From Paenibacillus_Z sp042653205 (GTDB taxonomy: Bacteria > Bacillota > Bacilli > Paenibacillales > Paenibacillaceae), in NCBI RefSeq assembly GCF_042653205.1, contig NZ_JBHSHY010000006.1:62001-126000 (forward strand): a stretch of DNA of 64,000 bases, given 5' to 3'. The translations under genes and the position numbers were made by a program. Of this stretch, positions 42,322 through 51,179 are shown one piece after another. Below the pieces are notes generated by a model. That model had not been told where the DNA came from, did no database searches, and saw only the letters and a program-made list of their open reading frames with translations. Numbering within the stretch: position 1 is the first letter of the stretch; the number at the start of each line of letters is the position of its first letter.

Positions 42322-42373
42322 AACGGATCGGGAAAGCACCGGAGTCAGTCGAGAGAGGGAGAGGACACGCAAC

Positions 42374-43027
42374 ATGAAAGGAACGACGCATCTCGCGATC
42401 GGCGTCGCGATCGGCGTCGCGGCCGCGGCAAGCCACCCGTTCGAGGCTAAGCATGCCGCGCTCTACGTCGCGGTGGCGGCGTTCTCGTCGCTCAGCGCGG
42501 ACTTGGACGGCACGAGCTTGCTGAGCGGCAAGCTGAACCGCACGGCCAAGATCGTCCATTGGCTGATGATCTGGGGCGGCATCGCGCTCGTCTCCGCTGC
42601 GGCCGGCGTATACATCGCGCAAGGGGAACTGCGCCTGACGTGGGCGGTGCCGGCGGTGACCGTACTGCTGCTCGGGCTGGTGCTCGGCAACGGCGCCATC
42701 CGCAACGCGCTCGTATGCGCGATCGGGCTCGGGCTTATATATGGCGGGTACGCCGGGGACATGAACTGGCTGATCGGCCTCGGCGCCTTCATCGCCTGGG
42801 TGCCTTGGCTGAACCATCGGGGCTTAACCCATACGGTCTGGGCGGCCGCGGCCTGGTGGGGAATCGGCTTGGGGCTGGAGCGGCAGCTGCCGCTGGACGG
42901 CATCGCCCAGACGGCGCTGTGGGGCTATCTGTCCCATCTGATCGCCGACACGCTGACGCCGAGCGGCGTCAAGTGGCTGTATCCGCTGACGAAGAAGACG
43001 TTCAAGCTGCCGATCGGCAAGCTGTAA
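42374..43027 (+). CDS. YdjM-like membrane-bound metal-dependent hydrolase family protein
   Basis: A 217-residue protein of the YdjM/DUF457 family: N-terminal MKGTTHLAIGVAIG, the acidic SSLSADLDGTSLLSGKLNRTAK, LNHRGLTHTVWAA (His-rich metal motif) and GYLSHLIADTLTPSGVKWLYPL, with several helices between. The reaction is not established. It follows the MFS gene by about 50 bases on the same strand and may be co-transcribed. Confidence 0.87.
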   Translation: MKGTTHLAIGVAIGVAAAASHPFEAKHAALYVAVAAFSSLSADLDGTSLLSGKLNRTAKIVHWLMIWGGIALVSAAAGVYIAQGELRLTWAVPAVTVLLLGLVLGNGAIRNALVCAIGLGLIYGGYAGDMNWLIGLGAFIAWVPWLNHRGLTHTVWAAAAWWGIGLGLERQLPLDGIAQTALWGYLSHLIADTLTPSGVKWLYPLTKKTFKLPIGKL

Positions 43028-43065
43028 TATCCGCCAAGCGGGCACGGTGGTGACCCGCGCACATA

Positions 43066-43107
43066 CGAAAAAGCTCTCCAAGGACTTGGTCCGCGGAGAG
43101 CTTTTTG
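43066..43107. terminator. Bidirectional terminator between the YdjM-like gene and corA
   Basis: Stem AAAAAGCTCTCC / GGAGAGCTTTTT around a 15-base loop, between convergent genes. Confidence 0.75.
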
Positions 43108-43131
43108 TCGCTTCAGAGCCATTCAATTCAG

Positions 43132-44067
43132 TCAGAGCCATTCCTTCTTGCGGAAGATGAAGAACATGCCGAAGCCGAGCAGCAGCATGAACGTCAGCAG
43201 GACGTATGAGCCGCCGTGCAGATGAAGCAGCGGAATGTAATCGAAGTTCATGCCGTAGATTCCGGTCAGGAACGTGAGCGGCATGAAGATCGTCGTCAGC
43301 GCCGTGAACACCCGCATGATTTCGTTGGCGCGGTTGGCCAGGCTGGACTGATAGGCCTCGCGCAAGTTGCCCATGAGATCGCGGTACGTCTCGAACGTCT
43401 CGGCGATCTTGACGGCGTTCTCGTAAATGTCGCTGAAATATTTTTGCAGCTGGTCGTCGATCAGCTTCAGGTCTTTTTTGTTGAGCGTCGCGATCAGTTC
43501 CTTCTGCGGGCCGAGCACCTTCTTCAGCCACAGAATTTCGGACCGGAGCCCGATGATTTCGTTCAGATGCGATTTCTTCGTATGCATGAGGATATCTTCC
43601 TCGAGACTTTCGATGCGCACCTCGATCCGGTCCCCGACGAGGAAGTAATTGTCGACGACGATGTCGACGAGATGATACAGGAAATAGTCGGGCCGGCTGA
43701 CCTGCTCCTCGAGCAGAATCGGCTTCAACGTGCGGAGTTCGTTGATTTTTTGCTTCGTAACGGTAATGATATAATGGCGGCCCAAAAAAATGTTAAGCGC
43801 CCGCAGGAAAATTTCTTCATCGTCGAACCGGATGCTGTTGATGACCAGGAAGTAATGGCCTTCGTGAATTTCGATTTTCGGACGCTGCTCCTCTTCGCTC
43901 AAGCAGTCCTCGACCGCCAGATCGTGCAGCGAGAACAGCGGCTGCAGGACTTCCAGATCGTCAACGCCCGCGTCGATCCAATAGAACCCTTCGGCAGGCG
44001 GGGTCGTCGCCGTCATAATGTCTTCGACCGGCGTGAACACGCCTTGCGTTACGTGACGGATTTTCAT
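43132..44067 (-). CDS. corA: CorA-family Mg2+/Co2+ transporter
   Basis: A 311-residue CorA protein: a large cytoplasmic N-terminal domain, a long coiled helix (residues about 150-245), and two C-terminal helices with the selectivity motif GIYGMNF between them. The C terminus KKEWL is typical. It forms pentameric Mg2+ channels. GAGGAGGAG lies seven bases before the ATG. No M-box riboswitch was seen upstream. Confidence 0.92.
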   Translation of the reverse strand: MKIRHVTQGVFTPVEDIMTATTPPAEGFYWIDAGVDDLEVLQPLFSLHDLAVEDCLSEEEQRPKIEIHEGHYFLVINSIRFDDEEIFLRALNIFLGRHYIITVTKQKINELRTLKPILLEEQVSRPDYFLYHLVDIVVDNYFLVGDRIEVRIESLEEDILMHTKKSHLNEIIGLRSEILWLKKVLGPQKELIATLNKKDLKLIDDQLQKYFSDIYENAVKIAETFETYRDLMGNLREAYQSSLANRANEIMRVFTALTTIFMPLTFLTGIYGMNFDYIPLLHLHGGSYVLLTFMLLLGFGMFFIFRKKEWL

Positions 44068-44502
44068 CCGCGCTCCTCCTCTCTTGCCCTAGTGCTGTTT
44101 GTTTCCCGGATGCCGGCATGAGGAAGGAAGCGTGAGCGAATACGCCTGTCGGCCATTCGCTTCACCGCATTGTATGTAAAGCGGGGAGGTACGAATAGGA
44201 TCGAACGGGCGCAAGCGGACACGCTGCTGTTCCTGCAAGCCGGTAATCGATGCGGACGCGCGCATGAACCGCGGCGAAATGCGCGGATTCTATGCGGTTG
44301 TCCGCAGGCCTCGGGTCGCCTTCCATATTCGCAAACACCCCTTCGTACGTTCGATTTCGATCGCATTCGCGCAATCCTTGTCTAGTATACTCCGACAATG
44401 TCTTTCCATACAAGAAGAAAAGCGGCGCGCATCCCTACGTCTTACCATATGCGGGGAAAAGCCCGCCGTGACAGGTTTTTTGCCCGCTCCGGCGGGTTTG
44501 CC
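44068..44502. other. Gap upstream of the met operon
   Basis: About 430 bases with no supported gene; short Arg/Cys-rich frames on both strands lack ribosome sites. It ends with GCCCGCTCCGGCGGGT (44482-44497), a hairpin just before the met promoter. Confidence 0.35.
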
Positions 44503-44531
44503 TTGACGGCAACCGCGGAATGAATTAAAGT
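44503..44531 (+). promoter_or_regulatory. Promoter of the met operon
   Basis: TTGACG and TAAAGT separated by 17 bases, about 40 bases before the S-box. Confidence 0.6.
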
Positions 44532-44572
44532 ATTTCCATAACGTGATTCCACAATTAAATAAGCAAGCTTTC

Positions 44573-44725
44573 TTATCAAGAGCAGGCGGAGGGACTAGCC
44601 CGATGAAGCCCGGCAACCGGCGTGCGAACGCACGGTGCTAATTCTTGCGGAAACGTTACGTTTCTGAGAGATGAGAGGCGCATGTACGATAAAGTGATGC
44701 CCCTCTCTGCGGAGAGGGGCTGTTT
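44573..44725 (+). promoter_or_regulatory. SAM-I riboswitch (S-box) controlling metA-metI-metC
   Basis: The S-box signature is clear: CTTATCAAGAGCAGGCGGAG, then GGACTAGCCCGATGAAGCCC, GGCAACCGGC, the variable P3 stem (GTGCG/CGCAC), GGTGCTAATTC and the closing TGAGAGATGAGAGG. A terminator hairpin (CCCCTCTCTGCGGAGAGGGG plus T tract) follows at 44699-44725. SAM binding stabilises the aptamer and ends transcription before metA. Confidence 0.95.
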
Positions 44726-44771
44726 TCGTTCCGCGCTCCTCAGGGAAAATACACGACTGGAGTGACTAGAC

Positions 44772-45689
44772 ATGCCGATTAAAGTACCTGATCAATTGCC
44801 CGCGAAAGACATCCTCTCGGAGGAGAATATCTTCGTGATGGACGAGAGCGTCGCGTATCACCAGGACATCCGCCCGCTGCGGATCGCCATTTTGAATCTG
44901 ATGCCGAACAAGGAAGTGACCGAGACGCAGCTGCTGCGGCTTATCGGCAACACGCCGCTTCAGGTCGAGGTCGTCCTGATCCATCCGAAGACGCATACGT
45001 CGAAGAACACCTCCGCGCAGCATCTGGACTCGTTCTACAAAACGTTCGACGATATCAAGCATTTGTATTTCGACGGCATGATCATTACAGGCGCGCCAGT
45101 CGAGACGATGGATTTTGAAGACGTCAACTATTGGGAAGAACTGAAAGATATCATGGATTGGTCCGCGCGCAAAGTCACGTCGACGTTCCATATCTGTTGG
45201 GCTGCGCAGGCGGGCCTGTACCATCACTACGGCGTGCCGAAGCATGACCTGCCCGAGAAAATGTTCGGCGTCTTCCCGCATCGGATCGAGAAGCGCAACG
45301 TGCCGCTGATGAGAGGCTTCGACGAGTTGTTCTTCGTGCCCCAGTCGCGCCATACGGAAGTGCGACGCGAGGATATCGAGAGCGTAGGCGATCTGGACAT
45401 TCTGTCGCATTCGCCGGAAGCCGGCGTCTACCTCGTCGCTTCCCGCAACGGGCGCCAGATCTTCGTGACGGGCCATTCCGAGTACGATCCGACGTCGCTG
45501 AAAGCCGAATACGACCGCGACCAGGCCAAGGGCATGGACATCGCCATACCGAAAAATTACTACCCGAACGACGATCCGTCGAAGCTGCCGCTGTCCACCT
45601 GGCGCGCGCACGCGAACCTGCTGTTCTCGAACTGGCTCAACTACTACGTGTACCAGCAAACCCCTTACGACCTGGGGGCAGGCATTTAA
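44772..45689 (+). CDS. metA: Homoserine O-acetyltransferase (MetA)
   Basis: A 305-residue MetA-family acyltransferase. Cys142 in TFHICWAAQAG is the acyl-carrying nucleophile; the His in MRGFDELFFVPQSRHTEV and FVTGHSEYD complete the active site. Residue 111 in ITGAPVETM is Glu, the residue known to favour acetyl-CoA; the succinyl-CoA enzymes have Gly there. So O-acetylhomoserine is the predicted product despite the common 'succinyltransferase' name. It is first in the operon with metI and metC. Confidence 0.93.
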   Translation: MPIKVPDQLPAKDILSEENIFVMDESVAYHQDIRPLRIAILNLMPNKEVTETQLLRLIGNTPLQVEVVLIHPKTHTSKNTSAQHLDSFYKTFDDIKHLYFDGMIITGAPVETMDFEDVNYWEELKDIMDWSARKVTSTFHICWAAQAGLYHHYGVPKHDLPEKMFGVFPHRIEKRNVPLMRGFDELFFVPQSRHTEVRREDIESVGDLDILSHSPEAGVYLVASRNGRQIFVTGHSEYDPTSLKAEYDRDQAKGMDIAIPKNYYPNDDPSKLPLSTWRAHANLLFSNWLNYYVYQQTPYDLGAGI

Positions 45690-45731
45690 GCTTCATCTAA
45701 ATACGCTACGGAGAGGGAGAGACCGCAGTCC

Positions 45732-46892
45732 ATGAAAATCGAAAGCCGCCTCGCGCAAATTGGATCCATTAAAGAGCCCGTTACCGGAGCCGTCAGCTTC
45801 CCGGTGTACCAATCGACCGCCTTCCGCCACCCGCGCCTCGGAGAGAGCACCGGCTTCGACTATGCACGCACGAAGAGCCCGACTCGCACGGTCTTGGAAG
45901 AAGCCGCGGCGGAGCTGGAGTCCGGCGACGCCGGCTTCGCCTGCAGCAGCGGCATGGCCGCGTTGACGACGATATTTTCGCTGTTCGGGCAGGGCGACCA
46001 CCTGCTCGTGTCGCTCGACCTGTACGGCGGCACGTACCGTCTGCTGCAGCGGATCCTGTCCCGTTATGGCGTGACCGCTTCCTACGCGGACACGAACGAT
46101 CTCGACGCGCTGAACATGCTCGTCACGCCGTCGACGAAGGCGATTCTCATCGAGACGCCGACCAATCCGCTCATGATGATCACTGACCTCGAACGCGTCT
46201 GCGCTTGGGCGAAATCCAAGAACCTGCTCAGCATCGTCGACAACACGCTGCTGACGCCGTTCTTCCAGCGTCCGATCGAGCTCGGCGCCGATATCGTCGT
46301 GCACAGCGCGACGAAGTACCTCGGCGGCCATAACGACGTGCTGGCCGGCCTCATTGTAACAAAGGGCAAGGAGCTGTCCGAGCAAATGGCGTTCCTGCAC
46401 AACTCGCTCGGCGCGGTGCTCGGGCCGCAGGATTCATGGCTGCTCATGCGCGGCATGAAGACGCTCGCTCTGCGCATGGAGCGCCATCAAGCCAACGCGA
46501 CGGCGATCGCGAACTGGCTGCTGACGCACGAGGCGGTCGACGCGGTGTATTATCCGGCGCTTCCGCATCACCCCGGGCACGAGACGCAGAGCCGGCAGTC
46601 GTCCGGCAACACCGGCATTTTCTCGTTCCGCCTGAAGAACGCGGCGTACGTTGAGCCGATTTTGCGCCACGTCAAGCTGATCGCGTTCGCCGAGAGCCTG
46701 GGCGGCGTCGAGTCGCTCATGACTTATCCGGCGGTGCAGACGCACGCGGACATTCCGCTCGAGATTCGCGAGCGGATCGGCGTCGACGACCGGCTGCTGC
46801 GCTTCTCCGTCGGTATCGAGCATCAGGACGACTTGATCGCGGATCTGGCGCAGGCGTTCGAAGCGGCCAAACGCGAAATCGGGGAGGTCTAG
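45732..46892 (+). CDS. metI: MetI-type cystathionine gamma-synthase / O-acetylhomoserine thiolyase
   Basis: A 386-residue PLP-dependent Cys/Met metabolism enzyme. PLP lysine in HSATKYLGGHNDVLAG, phosphate-binding CSSGMAALTTIFSLF, and catalytic Tyr in SFPVYQSTAFRHP / FDYARTKSPTR. It joins O-acetylhomoserine to cysteine (cystathionine) or sulfide (homocysteine), matching the acetyl type of MetA upstream. The start follows GGAGAGGGAGAG. Three bases separate it from metC. The MetI/MetC split is by similarity and order. Confidence 0.87.
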   Translation: MKIESRLAQIGSIKEPVTGAVSFPVYQSTAFRHPRLGESTGFDYARTKSPTRTVLEEAAAELESGDAGFACSSGMAALTTIFSLFGQGDHLLVSLDLYGGTYRLLQRILSRYGVTASYADTNDLDALNMLVTPSTKAILIETPTNPLMMITDLERVCAWAKSKNLLSIVDNTLLTPFFQRPIELGADIVVHSATKYLGGHNDVLAGLIVTKGKELSEQMAFLHNSLGAVLGPQDSWLLMRGMKTLALRMERHQANATAIANWLLTHEAVDAVYYPALPHHPGHETQSRQSSGNTGIFSFRLKNAAYVEPILRHVKLIAFAESLGGVESLMTYPAVQTHADIPLEIRERIGVDDRLLRFSVGIEHQDDLIADLAQAFEAAKREIGEV

Positions 46893-46895
46893 GAC

Positions 46896-48074
46896 ATGTC
46901 GAACCAACAAGAGCGGGAACCGAACAAGAAGCCCGAGACGCAATTCGCCACGAAGCTGATCCATTTCGGCTCGGAAATCGACGAGCATACCGGCGCGTCC
47001 AGCGTGCCGATCTATCAGGCGTCGACGTTCCACCATCACGATATTTTCAACCCGCCGGTCCATGATTACAGCCGTTCCGGCAATCCGACGCGGCAAGCGC
47101 TGGAAGACTACATCACGGTGCTCGAAGGCGGCGTCCGCGGGTTCGCCTTCGCCTCCGGCATGGCCGCGATCTCGACGGCGTTCCTGCTGTTCTCGGCCGG
47201 CGACCACGTCATCGTGACGGAGGACGTGTACGGCGGCACCTACCGGCTGCTGACCACGGTGCTGAACCGGCTCGGCATCGATTCTACGTTCGTGGACATG
47301 ACGGATTTCGAAGCGGTCCGGGCGGCGCTGAAGCCGAACACGAAGGCCGTCTTCATGGAGACGCCGTCGAACCCGACGCTGAAGATCACCGACATCGGCG
47401 AAATCGCGGCGTGGGCGAAGCAGCATGACCTTATCACGCTGCTGGACAACACGTTCATGACGCCGTATCACCAGCGGCCGATCGAGCTTGGCGTCGACAT
47501 CGTGCTGCACAGCGCGACGAAGTTCCTCGGCGGCCACAGCGACGTGCTGGCGGGACTGGCCGTCGCGGCGAGCGACAGCCTCGGCCGCCGCTTGAAGCAG
47601 CTGCAGAACGGGCTCGGCACGGTGCTCGGCTCGCAGGAATCGTGGCTGCTCATGCGCGGCATGAAGACGCTGCAGGCGCGCATGGAGCACAGCGAGCGCA
47701 GCGCGCGCAAGCTGGCGGAATGGCTGAACGCGCATCCGGCTGTGACGCGCGTCTACTTCCCGGGCTTGGCGGACCATCCGCGCCGGGACGTGCATGAGAA
47801 GCAGTCCAAGGGCTACGGCGCAGTCGTCTCGTTCGACGTCGGCGACGGCGAACGCGCGAAAGCGGTGCTGTCCCGCGTGAAGATTCCGCTCGTCGCGGTC
47901 AGCCTCGGCGCCGTGGAGAGCATCCTGTCGTATCCGGCGATGATGTCCCACGCCGCGATGCCGCGCGAGGTGCGCCTCGAGCGCGGCATCACGGACGGCT
48001 TGCTGCGGTACTCGGTCGGCCTGGAAGACATCGACGACCTGATCGCGGATTTGGAGCAAGCGCTGAACGGATAA
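46896..48074 (+). CDS. metC: MetC-type cystathionine beta-lyase
   Basis: A 392-residue paralogue of the preceding gene. PLP lysine in HSATKFLGGHSDVLAG, ASGMAAISTAFLLF, and YSRSGNPTRQALEDYI. It cleaves cystathionine to homocysteine, pyruvate and ammonia. The N-terminal NQQEREPNKKPETQ is an unconserved extension. GGGGAGGTCTAGGAC lies before the ATG. The paralogous pair metI-metC in tandem is the common Bacillales layout; which one prefers which substrate is not settled by sequence alone. Confidence 0.86.
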   Translation: MSNQQEREPNKKPETQFATKLIHFGSEIDEHTGASSVPIYQASTFHHHDIFNPPVHDYSRSGNPTRQALEDYITVLEGGVRGFAFASGMAAISTAFLLFSAGDHVIVTEDVYGGTYRLLTTVLNRLGIDSTFVDMTDFEAVRAALKPNTKAVFMETPSNPTLKITDIGEIAAWAKQHDLITLLDNTFMTPYHQRPIELGVDIVLHSATKFLGGHSDVLAGLAVAASDSLGRRLKQLQNGLGTVLGSQESWLLMRGMKTLQARMEHSERSARKLAEWLNAHPAVTRVYFPGLADHPRRDVHEKQSKGYGAVVSFDVGDGERAKAVLSRVKIPLVAVSLGAVESILSYPAMMSHAAMPREVRLERGITDGLLRYSVGLEDIDDLIADLEQALNG

Positions 48075-48093
48075 ATAGCGCAAAAAATGCAAT

Positions 48094-48126
48094 GCGCGGC
48101 AGTCCGGACGGACTAGCCGCGTTTTT
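48094..48126 (+). terminator. Terminator of the met operon
   Basis: Stem CGCGGC-AGTCC / GGACT-GCCGCG with one bulge, a GGAC loop and T5. Confidence 0.75.
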
Positions 48127-48253
48127 AGTCAAGTTGGCGGAGATTGCTCGCCCGGACGTCAAATGACGGCCGCTATCGTTTTATGGTAGACTGAAGTGAA
48201 CCGATTAGAACCGATAAGGTACGGAATTGGATAGAGAGAAGGAGGTCTCCGCA

Positions 48254-49387
48254 TTGCAAAACGTGGACCGCATACTGGATCAAGCATTGCAGGGGAATCG
48301 CATCGGATTGGAAGAGATCGTGACGCTGTTCGAATCCGACGAAATCGAAAAAATGGGTCATGTCGCCAATCAGCTCATGCTGCGGCGCCACCCGGAGCCG
48401 ATCACGACGTTCGTCATCGGCCGCAACATCAACTATACGAACATCTGCGACGTCTATTGCCGCTTCTGCGCGTTTTACCGTCCGCCGGGCTCGAAAGAGG
48501 GCTACGTGCTGCCGGATGAGACGATCTTGCAGAAGATCAAGGAAACGACGGACGTGAACGGAACCGAAATCCTCATGCAGGGCGGCGTCAATCCGGATCT
48601 GCCGTTTACGTATTATTTGGAGCTACTGCGCAAGATCAAGCAGCAGTTTCCGAAGATTACGATGCATTCGTTCTCGCCGGCGGAGATTCAGAAGATGGTG
48701 ACGCTGTCGGGCTTGCCGCTGGAGCAGGTGCTGATTGAGCTGAACCAAGCTGGTCTCGATTCGCTGCCGGGCGGCGGCGGCGAGATTCTCGACGACCGCA
48801 CGAGACGGAAGATCAGCCGCCTGAAGGGCTCCTGGACGGATTGGATGGACGTCATGCGCACCGCGCATAAGGTCGGCATGAACACGACGGCGACGATGGT
48901 CATCGGCTTCGGCGAGGAGATGGAGGAGCGCGCGCTCCATCTGCTCCGCGTCCGCGACGCGCAGGACGACTGCATCGCGAACGGCTACAATTCCAAAGGC
49001 TTCCTGGCGTTCATTCCGTGGACATTCCAGCCGGAGAACACGAACATGAAGCGGGAGAAGGCGACGCCGGAGGAGTACTTGAAGACGCTGGCGATCAGCC
49101 GCATCGCGCTCGACAACATCGACAACTTCCAGTCGTCCTGGGTGACGATGGGACCGGAGATCGGCAAGCTGACGCTGTCCTACGGCTGCAACGACTTCGG
49201 CAGCACGATGATCGAGGAGAACGTCGTCTCCGCGGCAGGCACGACGCACAAGGTCAACATCGGCTCGACGCTGCAGATCATCCGCGAAGCGGGCAAAATT
49301 CCGGCGCAGCGGAACACGAAATACGAGATTCTGAAAGTTTTCGAGGGATCCGAACAAGCCGCCAACGATTTCATCATGCAAAATTAA
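48254..49387 (+). CDS. mqnC: Cyclic dehypoxanthinyl futalosine synthase MqnC (radical SAM)
   Basis: A 377-residue radical SAM enzyme with CX3CX2C in NICDVYCRFCAFYRPPG, followed by EILMQGGVNPDLPFTYYLELL and LPGGGGEILDDRTRRKIS. MqnC cyclises dehypoxanthinyl futalosine, the step building the second ring of the menaquinone head group. The start is set to a TTG eight bases after AAGGAGG (protein begins with Gln-Asn-Val); an ATG nine codons upstream has no ribosome site and lies before it. It complements mqnE at 1.6-2.7 kb. Confidence 0.93.
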   Translation: MQNVDRILDQALQGNRIGLEEIVTLFESDEIEKMGHVANQLMLRRHPEPITTFVIGRNINYTNICDVYCRFCAFYRPPGSKEGYVLPDETILQKIKETTDVNGTEILMQGGVNPDLPFTYYLELLRKIKQQFPKITMHSFSPAEIQKMVTLSGLPLEQVLIELNQAGLDSLPGGGGEILDDRTRRKISRLKGSWTDWMDVMRTAHKVGMNTTATMVIGFGEEMEERALHLLRVRDAQDDCIANGYNSKGFLAFIPWTFQPENTNMKREKATPEEYLKTLAISRIALDNIDNFQSSWVTMGPEIGKLTLSYGCNDFGSTMIEENVVSAAGTTHKVNIGSTLQIIREAGKIPAQRNTKYEILKVFEGSEQAANDFIMQN

Positions 49388-49395
49388 ATCATAAT

Positions 49396-49452
49396 AGCGA
49401 AAAGCTTCCTTTCGGCGAAACCGACGTTTTGCCGAAGGGGAGCTTTTTTGCG
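49396..49452 (+). terminator. Terminator of mqnC
   Basis: Stem AAAAGCTTCCTTTCGGC / GCCGAAGGGGAGCTTTT with wobbles and T6. Confidence 0.8.
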
Positions 49453-49901
49453 TGCCAGCGGCCCGGCTTCGCCATCCAGGCGTACGCCAGATGCTGCGGT
49501 TCCTGCTGCCACATCCACCCTTTCATCCCAAGCTCCCGCCAGTGCAGCCAGCGCATTCATCGTATATCTGGTTTCGCTGAACCATATACTGTTAAGGAAC
49601 CTCGAAGTCGCGGATTCGGCCCGTAAATGCAGGACGTTCCGGCTTGCGGAAAGCCTCGCGCCGTACCGCGGTTTACGGCATGCATGGCCGGCAAAGCGCC
49701 CGGCTGAAACCGAATCGCAACCCATGTGCGCTGACCTTTGCAGGCCCGATTAAGGACCTTGCACTCGCCTCAAACCAAATAACGGCGCAGCTTATGCGTT
49801 CGAAGATATTTATGTCCGTATGAGCGGCCGCCAATGACGCACCATATAGCTTCCACACCGGTTTTTGCACAAAAAAGGCAAGAGAAATCGGCCTCTGCAT
49901 T
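49453..49901. other. Non-coding gap with a decayed repeat copy
   Basis: No supported gene. Around 49778-49815 the sequence AAATAACGGCGCAGCTTATGC then GTTCGAAGATATTT resembles a worn copy of the tandem repeat at 49902-50147, and GTTTTTGC recurs near 49861. A coding claim for the long minus-strand frame here was rejected. Confidence 0.4.
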
Positions 49902-50147
49902 CGCAAAAACTTAAGCCTATGCTTTCGAAGTTAGTTTTTGCTCTAACTGGTCGGCCCACCCCCGACCAATCAATAACGCAAAAACTTACGCTTATGCTTT
50001 CGAAGTTAGTTTTTGCTCTAACAGGCCGAGAAATATCGGCCTCTGCATTCGCAAAAACTTAAGCCTATGCTTTCGAAGTTAGTTTTTGCTCTAACTGGTC
50101 GGCCCACCCGACCAATCAATAACGCAAAAACTTTTAGGAGTGAGCCT
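49902..50147 (+). repeat. 73-75 bp tandem repeat array upstream of ytxC
   Basis: Units start at 49902, 49977, 50050 and 50123 (spacing 75, 73, 73). Each has a roughly 46-base core, CGCAAAAACTTAAGCCTATG then CTTTCGAAGTTAGTTTTTGC and TCTAAC. Cores alternate with two different short hairpins: GGTCGG-CCCACC-CCGACC and AGGCCGA-GAAATA-TCGGCCT. The fourth unit keeps only the start (CGCAAAAACTT) and then carries the ytxC ribosome site and start codon. The core itself is an imperfect hairpin (GCAAAAACTTA / TTAGTTTTTGC). In one frame each core encodes MLSKLVFALTG. Confidence 0.88.
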
Positions 50148-51125
50148 ATGGAACTTTTCACCGTTTCTTTGCACTCGGCTTCTACCGAAGCGATCGATCG
50201 GCTCCACCGGTATTTATGCGAAGAACTTGCCGATTTACATAGCGCCGGTCACGCTGCCTTCGCCGGATTCAGCCGACCTTCCCATACGGGCATGGAGATC
50301 GTCTGCGTCGCCGACCTGCCGCGGTTCCGGCTGCAGGACGACGGGCCGGCGGTTTACCGGACGGCGTCGGTCGCGTTCGCGCGCTATATTATGAACGAGC
50401 TCGAGCCCATGCTGCTGCGGGCGATCATCCGCAAGCAGTACCGCTACGAGGAAGCGGGGGAGATCGAGACGGTGTCGCGCTACTGCCACAACATTTTGTA
50501 TGGCTCCGGAACCGCGGCGCCGCAGGAGGAAGACAACGCCGCGGATATGCGCCATTCGGACCGTGAACGCAGACTGGGCAAAATCGCCGACGAGCTGGAA
50601 CTGTTCCTGGCGAGCAACACGCGCCTTCATCTGGACGGGTTCGTCTCGTTCCGGCTGGCATCCTACTGGCAGGAGCTGCGCGACGTCGTGGCTTATGCCG
50701 TCGACGAATACGTGATGGATAAACAGTACCAGGAGTTCATCTCGCTGCTAAAATATTTCGTGCGCATGCAGGAAGTGAAGCTGCCGATCGTGCACGTGCT
50801 CCATCGGGGCGGCAGCGAATTCGTGCTCTATGATCAGGAATTCCAGCTGCTCGATACGGTGCCGGCCGACCGCATCGTGGCCGAGATGCTGGAATCCGAG
50901 ATGAATATGGAGGACATGATCGTCAGCACGCTGATCACCGTGTCCCCGCAGCAGATCGTCATCCACACCAGGCAGCCGGAGCTTCCCGTCATGCGGACGC
51001 TGGAGACGATTTTCGAGCAGCGGGTCCGACTGTGCTGCTCGTGCGGCCAATGCGGCCATCTTTTCGACGAATCCGGCCGCCCGAGTCCCGAGTCCGGGAA
51101 GCGGGTCCGCAACGTCAGCCCGTAA
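50148..51125 (+). CDS. ytxC: YtxC-family sporulation-associated protein
   Basis: A 325-residue protein of the YtxC family, named as a putative sporulation protein and found in spore formers next to thrS. Recognisable parts: FVSFRLASYWQELRDVVAYAVDEYVMDKQYQEFI and the C-terminal LETIFEQRVRLCCSCGQCGHLFD with clustered cysteines. Function unknown. The ATG follows TAGGAG, which lies in the last, degenerate repeat unit. An in-frame ATG at 50067, inside the repeat array, would add 27 residues beginning MLSKLVFALTG and is less likely. Confidence 0.85.
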   Translation: MELFTVSLHSASTEAIDRLHRYLCEELADLHSAGHAAFAGFSRPSHTGMEIVCVADLPRFRLQDDGPAVYRTASVAFARYIMNELEPMLLRAIIRKQYRYEEAGEIETVSRYCHNILYGSGTAAPQEEDNAADMRHSDRERRLGKIADELELFLASNTRLHLDGFVSFRLASYWQELRDVVAYAVDEYVMDKQYQEFISLLKYFVRMQEVKLPIVHVLHRGGSEFVLYDQEFQLLDTVPADRIVAEMLESEMNMEDMIVSTLITVSPQQIVIHTRQPELPVMRTLETIFEQRVRLCCSCGQCGHLFDESGRPSPESGKRVRNVSP

Positions 51126-51143
51126 GCTGGAAGCGGGTCGGGC

Positions 51144-51172
51144 TTGACCTTGCCGTCCCCGCGTCATATAAT
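51144..51172 (+). promoter_or_regulatory. Promoter of thrS
   Basis: TTGACC and a perfect TATAAT with a 17-base spacer, directly ahead of the T-box leader. Confidence 0.8.
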
Positions 51173-51179
51173 TAAGGTA

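Noticed and set aside
49384..49725. 113-codon minus-strand frame downstream of mqnC
   Set aside because: It spans the mqnC terminator, lacks a ribosome site and shows no recognisable domain.
49865..50062. 65-codon frame across the tandem repeats encoding two MLSKLVFALTG copies
   Set aside because: Its coding look comes from the repeat unit; the third copy is out of frame, and no ribosome site precedes it. Kept as a repeat, with translation left as a question.
49902..50147. CRISPR array
   Set aside because: Repeats are 46-base cores with spacers that are themselves two recurring hairpins rather than unique sequences; no cas gene is present.
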